Origin: Streptomyces sp. P9-A2
GTDB lineage: Bacteria; Actinomycetota; Actinomycetes; Streptomycetales; Streptomycetaceae
Direction: 5' to 3'
Length of the DNA: 64,000 bases
Assembly (NCBI RefSeq): GCF_036634175.1
Contig: NZ_JAZIFX010000001.1
Coordinates: forward strand, 5,580,001 to 5,644,000
Shown here: positions 23,483 through 32,033 of the stretch, piece after piece
How the letters are laid out: the number at the start of each line of letters is the position of its first letter
Numbering within the stretch: the stretch's first letter is position 1
Notes under the pieces: model-generated
Seen by the model: only the letters and a program-made list of their open reading frames with translations
Told to the model about the DNA's origin: nothing
Databases searched by the model: none
Translations under genes and position numbers: made by a program

Positions 23483-24118
23483 TCAGTAGACGTGCAGACC
23501 TCGCTCATTCAGCACATCTTGTATCCGCGTGGAATAGGTGTGGCGGTCGCTCTGCGCGTCAGAATCCCCGCATGGCTTGTCTACGTAGTTGCCACCGGAG
23601 ACGATACCCAGAGCGGTCGAGCCATGAAGGAGGGGCCCGCCGCTGTCACCCTGCCTGCTGCAGTGGGTGGACTCGTACATGCCGTACAGCGTCGTCCCGT
23701 CGTCGTAGGTGACGGTCGCACTCGGCTTGGTGATGTGGCCCACCTTGTCTTGACTGGTCCTCCCGACCCGGTCTGCGTCTTCGTTTTGGGCCGCGTAGCG
23801 GGAGTTGGTGATCTGCACATTGACGTTGTGCCAGTACCCGACAGTCCCGTAGGTGTCGAGGGCGGCGTTGTCCTTCTTGATGGTGGCCCAGTCGCAGGCG
23901 CGACCGGCACTGTCGCAGTTGCCTCCCCACCGGTACGCGGTCTGGATGCCGATGCGCTGGTAGGACTGGGTGGAGTCGTTGACGTACCAGACGTTGCCGG
24001 TACCCGGCGCGCAGTGGCCGGCGGTGATGGTGTAGACCGTGTTCGATGAGTTCGCAGCGTTGAACGCGGCAGAACAGTTCCAACCCTCGGATGTGATCCC
24101 GTAGCCACCCCCCCTCTC
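23483..24118 (-). pseudogene. Streptogrisin-like serine protease, 3' catalytic part
   Basis: This fragment encodes the S1-family catalytic domain of a secreted chymotrypsin-like protease, beginning near GGGYGITSEGWNC. The His of TAGHC, the Asp of CDWATIK and the Ser of GDSGGP are all present, with disulphide-type cysteines around them. Its 5' end meets the left edge of the IS3-family element at 24119. The remaining signal and pro-region lie on the other side of that element at 25621-26121, so the gene is interrupted and cannot make a secreted, folded enzyme. Confidence 0.85.
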
Positions 24119-24190
24119 TGTCAGCCTTGGGTGAGACGTCCCGCTTCGGCGGGTTAGCCTGAGAGGGCACGACAGGAGAACCACCCCCTC

Positions 24191-24574
24191 ATGACCAGCA
24201 GCAAGTCCGCCGGATCCGACCCGGCTCCCCGGCCGAAGCGCCGCACTTTCAGCCCGGAGTACAAGCTGCGGATCGTGGCCGAGTACGACGCCGCCCCGCA
24301 GAACGAGAAGGGCGCGGTCCTGCGCCGCGAGCGGCTGTACCACTCGCATGTGAAGGAGTGGCGGGCCGCGCGGGATGCCGGGGCTCTGGAGAAGCTGGTC
24401 GACCAGCGTACCGGCCCGGCGAGGCCGAAGAAGTCTGCTGCCGAGGCGGAGAACGAGAAACTGCGCCGCCAGGTGGAGCGTCTGGAGAAGGAACTGGCGC
24501 GGAACAAGGCCGCGCTGGAGGTTATGGGAAAAGCTTCCGCGCTCTTGGAAATGATCTCCGAGGGCGCGGACTGA
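24191..24574 (+). CDS. IS3-family transposase OrfA
   Basis: The product is 127 residues, an N-terminal DNA-binding protein with a helix-turn-helix (KRRTFSPEYKLRIVAEYDAA, VLRRERLYHSHVKEWRAAR) and a C-terminal leucine-zipper-like coil (ENEKLRRQVERLEKELARNK). GACAGGAG lies before the ATG. The heptamer GGGAAAA at 24526-24532 (read G GGA AAA) fits the X XXY YYZ slippery rule and would shift ribosomes by -1 into OrfB. Confidence 0.88.
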   Translation: MTSSKSAGSDPAPRPKRRTFSPEYKLRIVAEYDAAPQNEKGAVLRRERLYHSHVKEWRAARDAGALEKLVDQRTGPARPKKSAAEAENEKLRRQVERLEKELARNKAALEVMGKASALLEMISEGAD

Positions 24575-25599
24575 ACGCTGCCGTCACCCCGGTGGCCGAT
24601 GACGCGTTCACCGGCGTCGAGGGCGTGCTGGGTGTGACTGCGGCGTGCCGGCTGACCGGCCGCTCGCGGGCCACCCACTACCGCCGGCTGCGTCCGGCGC
24701 CACCACGCCGGCCCCGCAAGCCGCAGGTCCAGCCCTCGGCCCTGACGGCCGAAGAACGGTCTGCGGTAATGGAGTTGATGAACAGCGACGAGTACGCCGA
24801 ACTGGCGCCCGCGCAGATCTGGGCCCGCGAGCTGGATGCCGGGCGCTACCACTGCTCGGTCTCCACGATGTACCGGATCCTGCGCGAGAAGGGCCAGTCC
24901 GGCGAGCGCCGAAGACAGGCCACCCACCCCGCCCAGGCGGTGCCCGAGCTGGTGGCCACCGCCCCGTCGCAGGTGTTCACCTGGGACATCACCAAGGCGG
25001 CCGGACCGGCAAAGGGCATCTGGTATCACGCCTACGTCATCATCGACATCTTCAGCCGCTACATCGTCGGCCACACCGTCGAGGCCGCTGAATCGGCCGA
25101 ACGGGCCGAGGAGTTGATCCGCGAGACCATCGTCCGCAACGGGATCGTGCCCGAGACCGTGCACGCCGACCGCGGCACCTCGATGACGAGCAAGAAGGTC
25201 TCCCAGCTGCTGATCGACCTCGGGGTGACAAGGTCGCACTCGCGGCCGAAGGTCTCCAACGACAACCCCTACAGCGAGGCCCAGTTCAAGACCACGAAGT
25301 ACATGTCGGACTATCCCGAACGGTTCGACTCGCTGGCCCACGCCCGCGAATGGTTCGACGCCTTCATCGCGTACTACAACCACGAGCACCGGCACTCGGG
25401 CATCGGCTGGCACACACCCGCCTCCGTCCACTTCGGGACCGCCGAGGAGGTCCGCGACCAGCGCGCGGTCACCCTCGCCGAGGCATACGCCCGCCACCCC
25501 GAACGCTTCGGCCGCCGCCCCCGACCACCCGAGATACCCCAGACGGCCTGGATCAACGACCCGTCCAAGCGCCGCGAACCCGCACCACAAACCTCATAG
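24532..25599 (+). CDS. IS3-family transposase OrfB (by -1 frameshift from OrfA)
   Basis: This is the catalytic part, with an rve integrase core. Slippage at 24526-24532 continues as SFRALGNDLRGRGLNAAV in the OrfB frame. The DDE residues are visible as FTWDITK, VHADRGTSM and a glutamate in NPYSEAQFKTTKY, which is typical of IS3 relatives (sub-group IS150/IS3-like). The frame is intact to 25599, so the element could still encode an active OrfAB. Confidence 0.85.
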   Translation, partial: SFRALGNDLRGRGLNAAVTPVADDAFTGVEGVLGVTAACRLTGRSRATHYRRLRPAPPRRPRKPQVQPSALTAEERSAVMELMNSDEYAELAPAQIWARELDAGRYHCSVSTMYRILREKGQSGERRRQATHPAQAVPELVATAPSQVFTWDITKAAGPAKGIWYHAYVIIDIFSRYIVGHTVEAAESAERAEELIRETIVRNGIVPETVHADRGTSMTSKKVSQLLIDLGVTRSHSRPKVSNDNPYSEAQFKTTKYMSDYPERFDSLAHAREWFDAFIAYYNHEHRHSGIGWHTPASVHFGTAEEVRDQRAVTLAEAYARHPERFGRRPRPPEIPQTAWINDPSKRREPAPQTS

Positions 25600-25620
25600 C
25601 ATCACGACCGTCTCACTGGA

Positions 25621-26121
25621 CTTGAAATCTTCCGCCCGGAGGACGGCTGGCTCCAACTTTCCCCCGTGTCTGTTGATGCTCACTGCACCCGGATGAGCCT
25701 CCACGACCTCTGCAATCCGGGCCTGATCAGCGGCGGACACGCCGCCATAGACTTCGACGGATATCTGGTTGTTCTCCACGTCCTCACCCCACGCGGTGTT
25801 GGGGATGCCCGCCAGCTCGTCAAGTTCAACGTGAACGGCTGCGAGTTCGGCTGCGCTGCGGGTCACGAGCTTCGGGACTCCGCCGGCCTCCCGGACGGTT
25901 CGCGCGGCGGCCTCATCAGTCACTGTGACTACGAGGCGTCCGTCCTTGTAGTACGTGCCGCCGGTCCGGTCGGCGCCCAGTCGAGTCGCTAGCGCTGCCG
26001 CTTGATTGGGGTCAGCGAGCAGCTTCGGGCTGTCGTTGGCGGATCCCGGGGGTGTTGCGGCGACGGTGACCAGGGATGCAGCTAAGAGCGACTGCACAAG
26101 TCTTTTCCGGGCATGCCTCAC
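25621..26121 (-). pseudogene. Streptogrisin-like serine protease, 5' signal and pro-region
   Basis: The gene starts at GTG 26121 (minus) with GGAGG 7 nt upstream on the coding strand. It encodes a signal peptide (RKRLVQSLLAASLVTVAATPP) and then a pro-domain of the alpha-lytic/streptogrisin type, with TGGTYYKDGRLVVTVTDEAA, KLVTRSAAELAAV and VEAHPGAVSINRHGG. The frame runs into the IS3 element shortly after LRAEDF. Together with 23483-24118 it rebuilds a complete pre-pro-protease. No other copy is present in the window. Confidence 0.82.
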
Positions 26122-26218
26122 TGTGCGACCTCCAGGGACTTCTCGGCATCAATGGAATGAGCGTTCGAACTCCCTGCGACTCTAGGAGGCAGGTGCAGAC
26201 TGTGATGCCTTCGCTACG

Positions 26219-26387
26219 AAAAGTGGCTTGATGTTGCCCGAGCCCCAGATGCCCGCAACGTGGGGTTGGGGTCAGGCGCGAAGGACGGTAGCTGGCAGGC
26301 GGTCAGCCAGTCCCGCCCGGCGAACTGTCCCATCCCTGTGATGAGATGAACGTTCAGGTCGTCGCAGGGGAGCGTAAGGGCCCTCGT
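26219..26387 (-). pseudogene. IS630-family transposase relic, C-terminal fragment
   Basis: On the minus strand, CDDLNVHLITGMGQFAGRDW followed by LTACQLPSFAPDPNP matches the end of IS630 transposases, which usually read DNLN-H...RDWLT-QLP-YAPDLNP-E. The final part (VAGIWGSGNIKPLF) is in another frame, so it is decayed. It abuts the truncated IS1182-type copy at 26388. Confidence 0.65.
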
Positions 26388-26618
26388 GATCAGCCGGTCC
26401 CGGAACTCGGTGAGCATCGAGTGGTCAAACCCCGGATCGGCCAGCTCCAGCCCCAGCAGGTACTTCCAATCCAGCCGCCCTCGCACCGCGTCCGCGGCCT
26501 GCCGATCCGAGAGGCCCTCGGCGAACTGCATGACCGAAACCAACATCGGCCTCCACGATCACAACGGGTCGCGCAGGCCGACGTCACGTTCAGCCTCCAG
26601 GATTCGCCAACAGTGTCG
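26388..26618 (-). mobile_element. Inverted, deleted copy of the IS1182-type element
   Basis: Read on the minus strand this begins with the IS left end (26618 downward) and matches 20492-20563. It then jumps to match about 20777-20935 (transposase FAEGLSDRQAADAVRGRLDW onward). About 213 bp are deleted in between and everything after the EFRDRLI codons is missing. Identity to the left copy is very high, with only scattered differences, so the duplication is recent. Confidence 0.8.
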
Positions 26619-26632
26619 TGGAGCTGTCGGGG

Positions 26633-26651
26633 GAGGGTGAACGTCGCGTAG
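26633..26651 (+). repeat. 19-bp copy of the 3' end of the DUF2550 gene
   Basis: GAGGGTGAACGTCGCGTAG is identical to 20426-20444, the last codons and stop of the DUF2550 gene. Removing the transposon block puts the two copies about 75 bp apart, so this is a short pre-existing repeat and not the target duplication. Confidence 0.8.
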
Positions 26652-26670
26652 CCGGACGCCGGACACACGC

Positions 26671-26700
26671 GTGCTCCCCCGGACGGGTCCGGGGGAGCAC
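26671..26700. terminator. Bidirectional terminator between DUF2550 and chitinase genes
   Basis: Perfect 14-bp stem, GTGCTCCCCCGGAC and GTCCGGGGGAGCAC, with a 2-nt loop. In the ancestral order it served the convergent DUF2550 (+) and chitinase (-) genes; the insertion has moved it 6.2 kb from the former. Confidence 0.85.
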
Positions 26701-26744
26701 TGTTGCGATGGGCGTGGATCACATCAGAGGGCTACCTCAGGTGA

Positions 26745-28568
<1,824 letters not shown>

Positions 28569-28639
28569 ACCGCGCCTCCTTTGTGGGGTGACGGATGTCG
28601 CCGTGGGCATGACTGAGCCTTCATACTCACGGTGCCGTG

Positions 28640-28668
28640 AGGATAGAAAGGTCTGGACCACGGGTCAA
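28640..28668 (-). promoter_or_regulatory. Promoter of the chitinase gene
   Basis: On the minus strand, TTGACC (28668-28663), a 17-nt spacer and TATCCT (28645-28640) form a good vegetative-type promoter 72 nt before the start codon. One 12-bp repeat fills most of the spacer and the other lies just upstream of the -35, so a regulator bound there would contact or block polymerase. Confidence 0.75.
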
Positions 28669-28682
28669 TAGGTCTGGACCAC
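28650..28682 (-). promoter_or_regulatory. Pair of 12-bp direct repeats (chitinase operator)
   Basis: GTGGTCCAGACC occurs twice on the minus strand, at 28682-28671 and 28661-28650, 21 bp centre to centre, i.e. two helical turns. Streptomyces chitinase promoters are known for such paired 12-bp repeats that mediate chitin induction and glucose repression. Confidence 0.85.
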
Positions 28683-28689
28683 CAGGCCG

Positions 28690-29340
28690 TTATCGTCCCC
28701 GGACGCCCAACTCCTGAGCCAGCACCGCCGCTTGCACCCGGCTGCGCAGGCCCAGCTTCCCCAGCAGACGGCTGACGTGCGTCTTCACCGTGGCCTCCGC
28801 CATGTCGAGGCGCTCGGCGACATCGGCGTTGGACAGGCCCTCGCCGAGACAGGCCAGTACCTCCCGCTCGCGCCGGGTGAGGGAGTCCAGCACCGCCGGA
28901 TCGGCCGTGGACGCCCGGGCGGGCTTCGCGGCGAACTCCGCGATCAGCCGCCGGGTGACGGCCGGGGCGACGATCCCCTCACCGCGCGCCACCGTGCGCA
29001 CGGCCGCGATGAGGTCCTTCGCCTCCGTGTTCTTCAGCAGGAACCCCGAGGCGCCGGCCCGCAGCGCCCCGAAGACGTACTCGTCGAGATCGAAGGTGGT
29101 CAGCACCAGCACGTCGGCGAGCTCCTCCGCGACCACCTGCCGGGTGGCCGACACCCCGTCCAGGCGGGGCATCTGCACATCCATCAGCACCACGTCCGGC
29201 CGCAGCTCACGGGCGAGCGCCACCGCCTGCTCACCGTCCGCCGCCTCGCCCGCCACCTCGATGTCGGGCGCGCTGCGCAGGATCAGCACCAGCCCGGCGC
29301 GGACGGCCGACTGGTCCTCGGCGACCAGGACGCGGATCAT
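28690..29340 (-). CDS. chiR: NarL/LuxR-type response regulator (ChiR-like)
   Basis: The product is 216 residues. The receiver domain (1-120) holds Glu8, Asp9 and the phosphoacceptor Asp54 in DVVLMDVQMP; a C-terminal LuxR-type helix-turn-helix (about 150-210) contains LTRREREVLACLGEGLSNAD and ATVKTHVSRLLGKLGL. The ATG overlaps the stop of the kinase gene (ATGA at 29342-29339). It lies directly upstream of the chitinase gene on the same strand, which supports chitinase regulation, although the sequence alone does not prove the target. Confidence 0.85.
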   Translation of the reverse strand: MIRVLVAEDQSAVRAGLVLILRSAPDIEVAGEAADGEQAVALARELRPDVVLMDVQMPRLDGVSATRQVVAEELADVLVLTTFDLDEYVFGALRAGASGFLLKNTEAKDLIAAVRTVARGEGIVAPAVTRRLIAEFAAKPARASTADPAVLDSLTRREREVLACLGEGLSNADVAERLDMAEATVKTHVSRLLGKLGLRSRVQAAVLAQELGVRGR

Positions 29341-30530
29341 CAGGTGTCTCCTTGCACGACGTCGGTGACGGGGAGGGTGGCGCGCACCACCCACAGCTTG
29401 CCCTTCGGACCGCTCTCCGGACCGGCCTCGAACGTGCCGTCCAGCAGGGCGGCCCGCTCCCGCATGCCGACGAGACCGGCCCCCGAACCCGGCGCGCGCG
29501 GGGCGTCGCGGCCGCCGTGGGGACTGGTCACCCGGATGTCGAGGGCATCGGCCGGTCGGCGCAGGCACACGGTGACCTCGCCCGGCGCGGCATGCTTCAA
29601 CGCGTTCGTCAGCGACTCCTGCACGATCCTGTAGGCGGCGAGTTCCACCGGTGCGGGGACGTCGCTGTACGTGGCGTCGAGGGTGACGTCCAGGCCGTTG
29701 GCGCGGGCGCCCTCCACCAGGGTGCCGAGGCCGTCGAGCGTGGGGGTCGCCGCCGGTTCCCGGTCGTCCTCCCCGTCGCGCAGGATGCCGATGAGCCGTC
29801 GCATTTCGGACAGTCCCTGCACGCTGTTCTCCCGGATCACGCCGAGTGCCTCCTTGGAGGTGCCGGGGTCGTCCAGGGAGAGGGCGGCCGTGGAGTGGAT
29901 GGCGATCGCGGAGAGGTGGTTGGCGACCATGTCGTGCAACTCGCGGGCCATGCGGGCACGTTCCGCGGTCACCGCCTGGGTGCGGTCCATCTCCGCGAGC
30001 AGCGCGGTCTGTTCGGCACGCAGCCGGGCGGCCTCGGCGGCGTCGCGGTGGTTGCGCACGATGAGGCCGGTCGACGCCGGCGTGAACGTCACGGCGCCGA
30101 CGACCAGTCCGAACAGCAGCGCCTCCGGCACCCGGAACACGGCGTAGGGAACCAGCGTCGCCGCGATCGTGAACATGCCGGTGATCCACGGCAGACGGCG
30201 GGCGGTGGTGGACGCGCCGTACACGACGGCGGCGTACATCAGGTCCGTGTACATCACGATCGTGGCGATGCTGCCCCGGGTCATGGCGTCCGCGGCCAGC
30301 GCAAGCGTGCCGACGGCCAGGGCGGTGCGCGGGGCGGTGCGGCGCAGCAGTTCGCAGCCGGCGGTCACGGCGAGCGGCACGAGGAGCGGCCCGCGGCCGT
30401 CGAAGAGCACGGTCGGGTCGTCGCCCGGCCGGACCCCCAGCCCGAAGCCCCACAGCAGCAGCCCACCGGCGAGTCCGGCGAGCGCGACCCCCACGTCGAA
30501 GCGGGGCGGGCGGGGCAGTCGTACGGCCAT
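29340..30530 (-). CDS. chiS: Sensor histidine kinase (ChiS-like)
   Basis: The product is 396 residues from ATG 30530. Four to six membrane helices occupy the first 155 residues, so the sensing part is mainly in the membrane. Then comes a HisKA_3 dimerisation domain with phospho-acceptor His199 in MARELHDMVANHLSAIAIH, and an ATPase domain with ESLTNALKHA and GLVGMRERAALL. It is the NarX/DesK-type partner of the overlapping response regulator. The ligand is unknown; chitin-derived sugars are the natural guess. Confidence 0.85.
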   Translation of the reverse strand: MAVRLPRPPRFDVGVALAGLAGGLLLWGFGLGVRPGDDPTVLFDGRGPLLVPLAVTAGCELLRRTAPRTALAVGTLALAADAMTRGSIATIVMYTDLMYAAVVYGASTTARRLPWITGMFTIAATLVPYAVFRVPEALLFGLVVGAVTFTPASTGLIVRNHRDAAEAARLRAEQTALLAEMDRTQAVTAERARMARELHDMVANHLSAIAIHSTAALSLDDPGTSKEALGVIRENSVQGLSEMRRLIGILRDGEDDREPAATPTLDGLGTLVEGARANGLDVTLDATYSDVPAPVELAAYRIVQESLTNALKHAAPGEVTVCLRRPADALDIRVTSPHGGRDAPRAPGSGAGLVGMRERAALLDGTFEAGPESGPKGKLWVVRATLPVTDVVQGDT

Positions 30531-30682
30531 GGCACCATCCAACACGGTGCGCACACCCGGCGCCTGATCCCCGCGGACGGTCCTGGACTGCATCTTTCGA
30601 TGTACCGCGAGTTCATCGGTGGCGACGACGCCCCGGGCCGCCCCGCACGGGAGCCTGGAAGGGGGACCGAGAGGAGAGAACC

Positions 30683-31267
30683 GTGATCGTCGCCTTGATC
30701 GCCGCATGCGAGATCGGCTTCTGGGTGCTGCTGGCCGCCGGACTGGCCTTCCGCTACCTGCTGAGGATGCCGCGCACCGGCCTGGCGCTGCTGCTGTGCG
30801 AACCGCTGCTGGAGGTCGTCCTGCTGGTCGCCACCGCACTGGACCTGAAGAACGGTGCCGAGCCGAGCTGGGCGCACGGTCTGGCCGCGCTCTACATCGG
30901 CTACACCGTCGGGCACGGCCACCGCACCGTGAAGTGGCTCGACGGCCACGCCGCCCACCGGCTCGGCGGCGCCCCGAAGCCGGCCGGCCCGCCCCGCTAC
31001 GGCACGGCCCGCGCCCGGCACGAGACCAGGGTGTGGCTGGGGACACTGGTGGGCGCCGTCGTGGCCACCGTGCTGCTCCAGCTCGCCATCCGGTACGTCG
31101 GTGACGCGGGCCGGGTGGGCTCCCTGGAGAGCTGGCGCGCCGCCGCTTGGCAGGTCACCGGCATCCATGGTCTGATCGCCCTGACCTACTGGCTCTGGCC
31201 GAAGAAGGCCCCGAGGGGCGCGCAGGAGAAAGGATCTGCCACTGAGAAGGAGAGCGTCCGCCACTGA
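30683..31267 (+). CDS. Membrane protein of unknown function
   Basis: The product is 194 residues from GTG 30683 with GAGGAGAG at 30671-30678. Hydrophobic segments are at about residues 1-22, 32-54, 63-75, 115-135 and 155-170, so four to five membrane passes are likely, with a charged tail. The gene is divergent from the kinase gene across 152 nt. No family is recognised with confidence; conserved Streptomyces genes of this kind sit next to the chitinase regulators. Confidence 0.75.
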   Translation: MIVALIAACEIGFWVLLAAGLAFRYLLRMPRTGLALLLCEPLLEVVLLVATALDLKNGAEPSWAHGLAALYIGYTVGHGHRTVKWLDGHAAHRLGGAPKPAGPPRYGTARARHETRVWLGTLVGAVVATVLLQLAIRYVGDAGRVGSLESWRAAAWQVTGIHGLIALTYWLWPKKAPRGAQEKGSATEKESVRH

Positions 31268-31555
31268 AAACGCCGCAGCGCCGCCCGGACGGGAGCGGGC
31301 GCGCTCCGCGTCCTCAGCCGATGGCGAGACGCGGATGGTCAACCGGCTTGCTCCGGCCCATGATCCGGTATCCGGTCTATACCGGCCTGCGGCACCGGCA
31401 CACACCTGTCGTCAGGCCGGACGGTGACCGAGGCGGCCCGGGAACTTGGAGTCAGCCAGGAGTCGTCGCGGGGCTGGGTGAAGAAGGCCCGCGCCGCCCA
31501 GGACACCGGATCGGGACCCGATGCCTGGCGGCGGGGCGGGCCGCCGATCGAGTCC
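31268..31555. other. Gap containing an IS3 OrfA relic
   Basis: Between the membrane protein and the lipoprotein gene, 31424 to about 31540 (+) encodes TEAARELGVSQESSRGWVKK and ARAAQDTG, the helix-turn-helix start of an IS3-family OrfA (usual form ELGVSQ-TLR-WVKQ). The first 20 or so codons are missing and the frame soon leaves the family. A small perfect inverted repeat GGAGCG-ggcg-CGCTCC at about 31290-31306 could end the membrane-protein transcript. Confidence 0.6.
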
Positions 31556-32026
31556 CTATCGAATCCGGAGCGGTTCACCCGCCTCCCGGCGGATCGTGTA
31601 GCCATACCCCTTGTCCGGATCCGTGTCGAAGTACAGCTTCGGGCGGTCGCCCGTCTCCTCGACCTGCAGAAGCGTGGACGCGGAGTCGTCCGAGAAGGAG
31701 CCCGCAGCGGCGAAGCTCAGCTCGATGGTGCCGCTGCGGTCGTCGTCACCGCGGAGGTTCCACTCCCCCCGCCCGGAGAGGTTTCCCTTTCCGGGCGGGG
31801 GGTCGATGAAGCTGAACTCGATGGCACTTTGTGGAATGCCCGACATCGTGAACGTGCCGTCGCCGTCGAACTCGACCCGGCCACCGCCGGAGCCCTTCCA
31901 GACCCCGGCGACCTCCTGCGCGGTCAGCTCGCCCGAAGGCCCGGTGCAGGCCTCCAGGGCAAACAGGCCACCGAGGAGCAGCACGGGGACGGCGGCGGCT
32001 ATCGCGCACCCACGAAGTATCTTCAT
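31556..32026 (-). CDS. Lipoprotein, candidate immunity protein of the RHS gene
   Basis: The product is 156 residues from ATG 32026 (minus). The signal ends in the lipobox LEA-Cys, so the mature protein is anchored outside the membrane. The mature part contains GELTAQEVAGVWKGSGGGRV, EFDGDGTFTMSG and GRGEWNLRGDD, a beta-rich, lipocalin-like pattern; no named family is recognised. It starts only 7 nt after the RHS stop, in the same direction, the place where immunity genes of polymorphic toxins lie. An immunity role is inference from that position. Confidence 0.7.
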   Translation of the reverse strand: MKILRGCAIAAAVPVLLLGGLFALEACTGPSGELTAQEVAGVWKGSGGGRVEFDGDGTFTMSGIPQSAIEFSFIDPPPGKGNLSGRGEWNLRGDDDRSGTIELSFAAAGSFSDDSASTLLQVEETGDRPKLYFDTDPDKGYGYTIRREAGEPLRIR

Positions 32027-32033
32027 GCCCTGC

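Larger units (their letters stand above)
24119..25620 (+). mobile_element. IS3-family insertion sequence
   Basis: About 1.5 kb, with OrfA and OrfB in overlapping frames. The left end begins TGTCAGCCTTGGGTGAGACG and the right end, read inward, contains GTGAGACGG, so short terminal similarity (GTGAGACG) is visible. A target duplication could not be identified with confidence. Insertion is inside a minus-strand protease gene, between its pro-region and catalytic domain. Confidence 0.8.
20492..26618. mobile_element. Composite IS1182-type block inserted after the DUF2550 gene
   Basis: A complete-length IS1182-type element at the left (20492-22279) and an inverted, deleted copy at the right (26388-26618) bracket 4.1 kb of other DNA. 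The outermost ends are CGACACTGTTGGCG and its complement CGCCAACAGTGTCG. Immediately outside on both sides is TGGAG (20487-20491 and 26619-26623), read here as a 5-bp target duplication. Joining the flanks rebuilds a hairpin, CCCCCGGCAG-TGGAG-CTGTCGGGGG, with TGGAG as its loop. The block separates the DUF2550 gene from its normal downstream terminator. Confidence 0.75.

Noticed and set aside
20426..26651. 19-bp direct repeat flanking the insertion as target-site duplication
   Set aside because: The repeat lies 48 bp and 15 bp outside the IS ends, while TGGAG abuts both ends exactly; the 19-mers are better explained as an older repeat about 75 bp apart.
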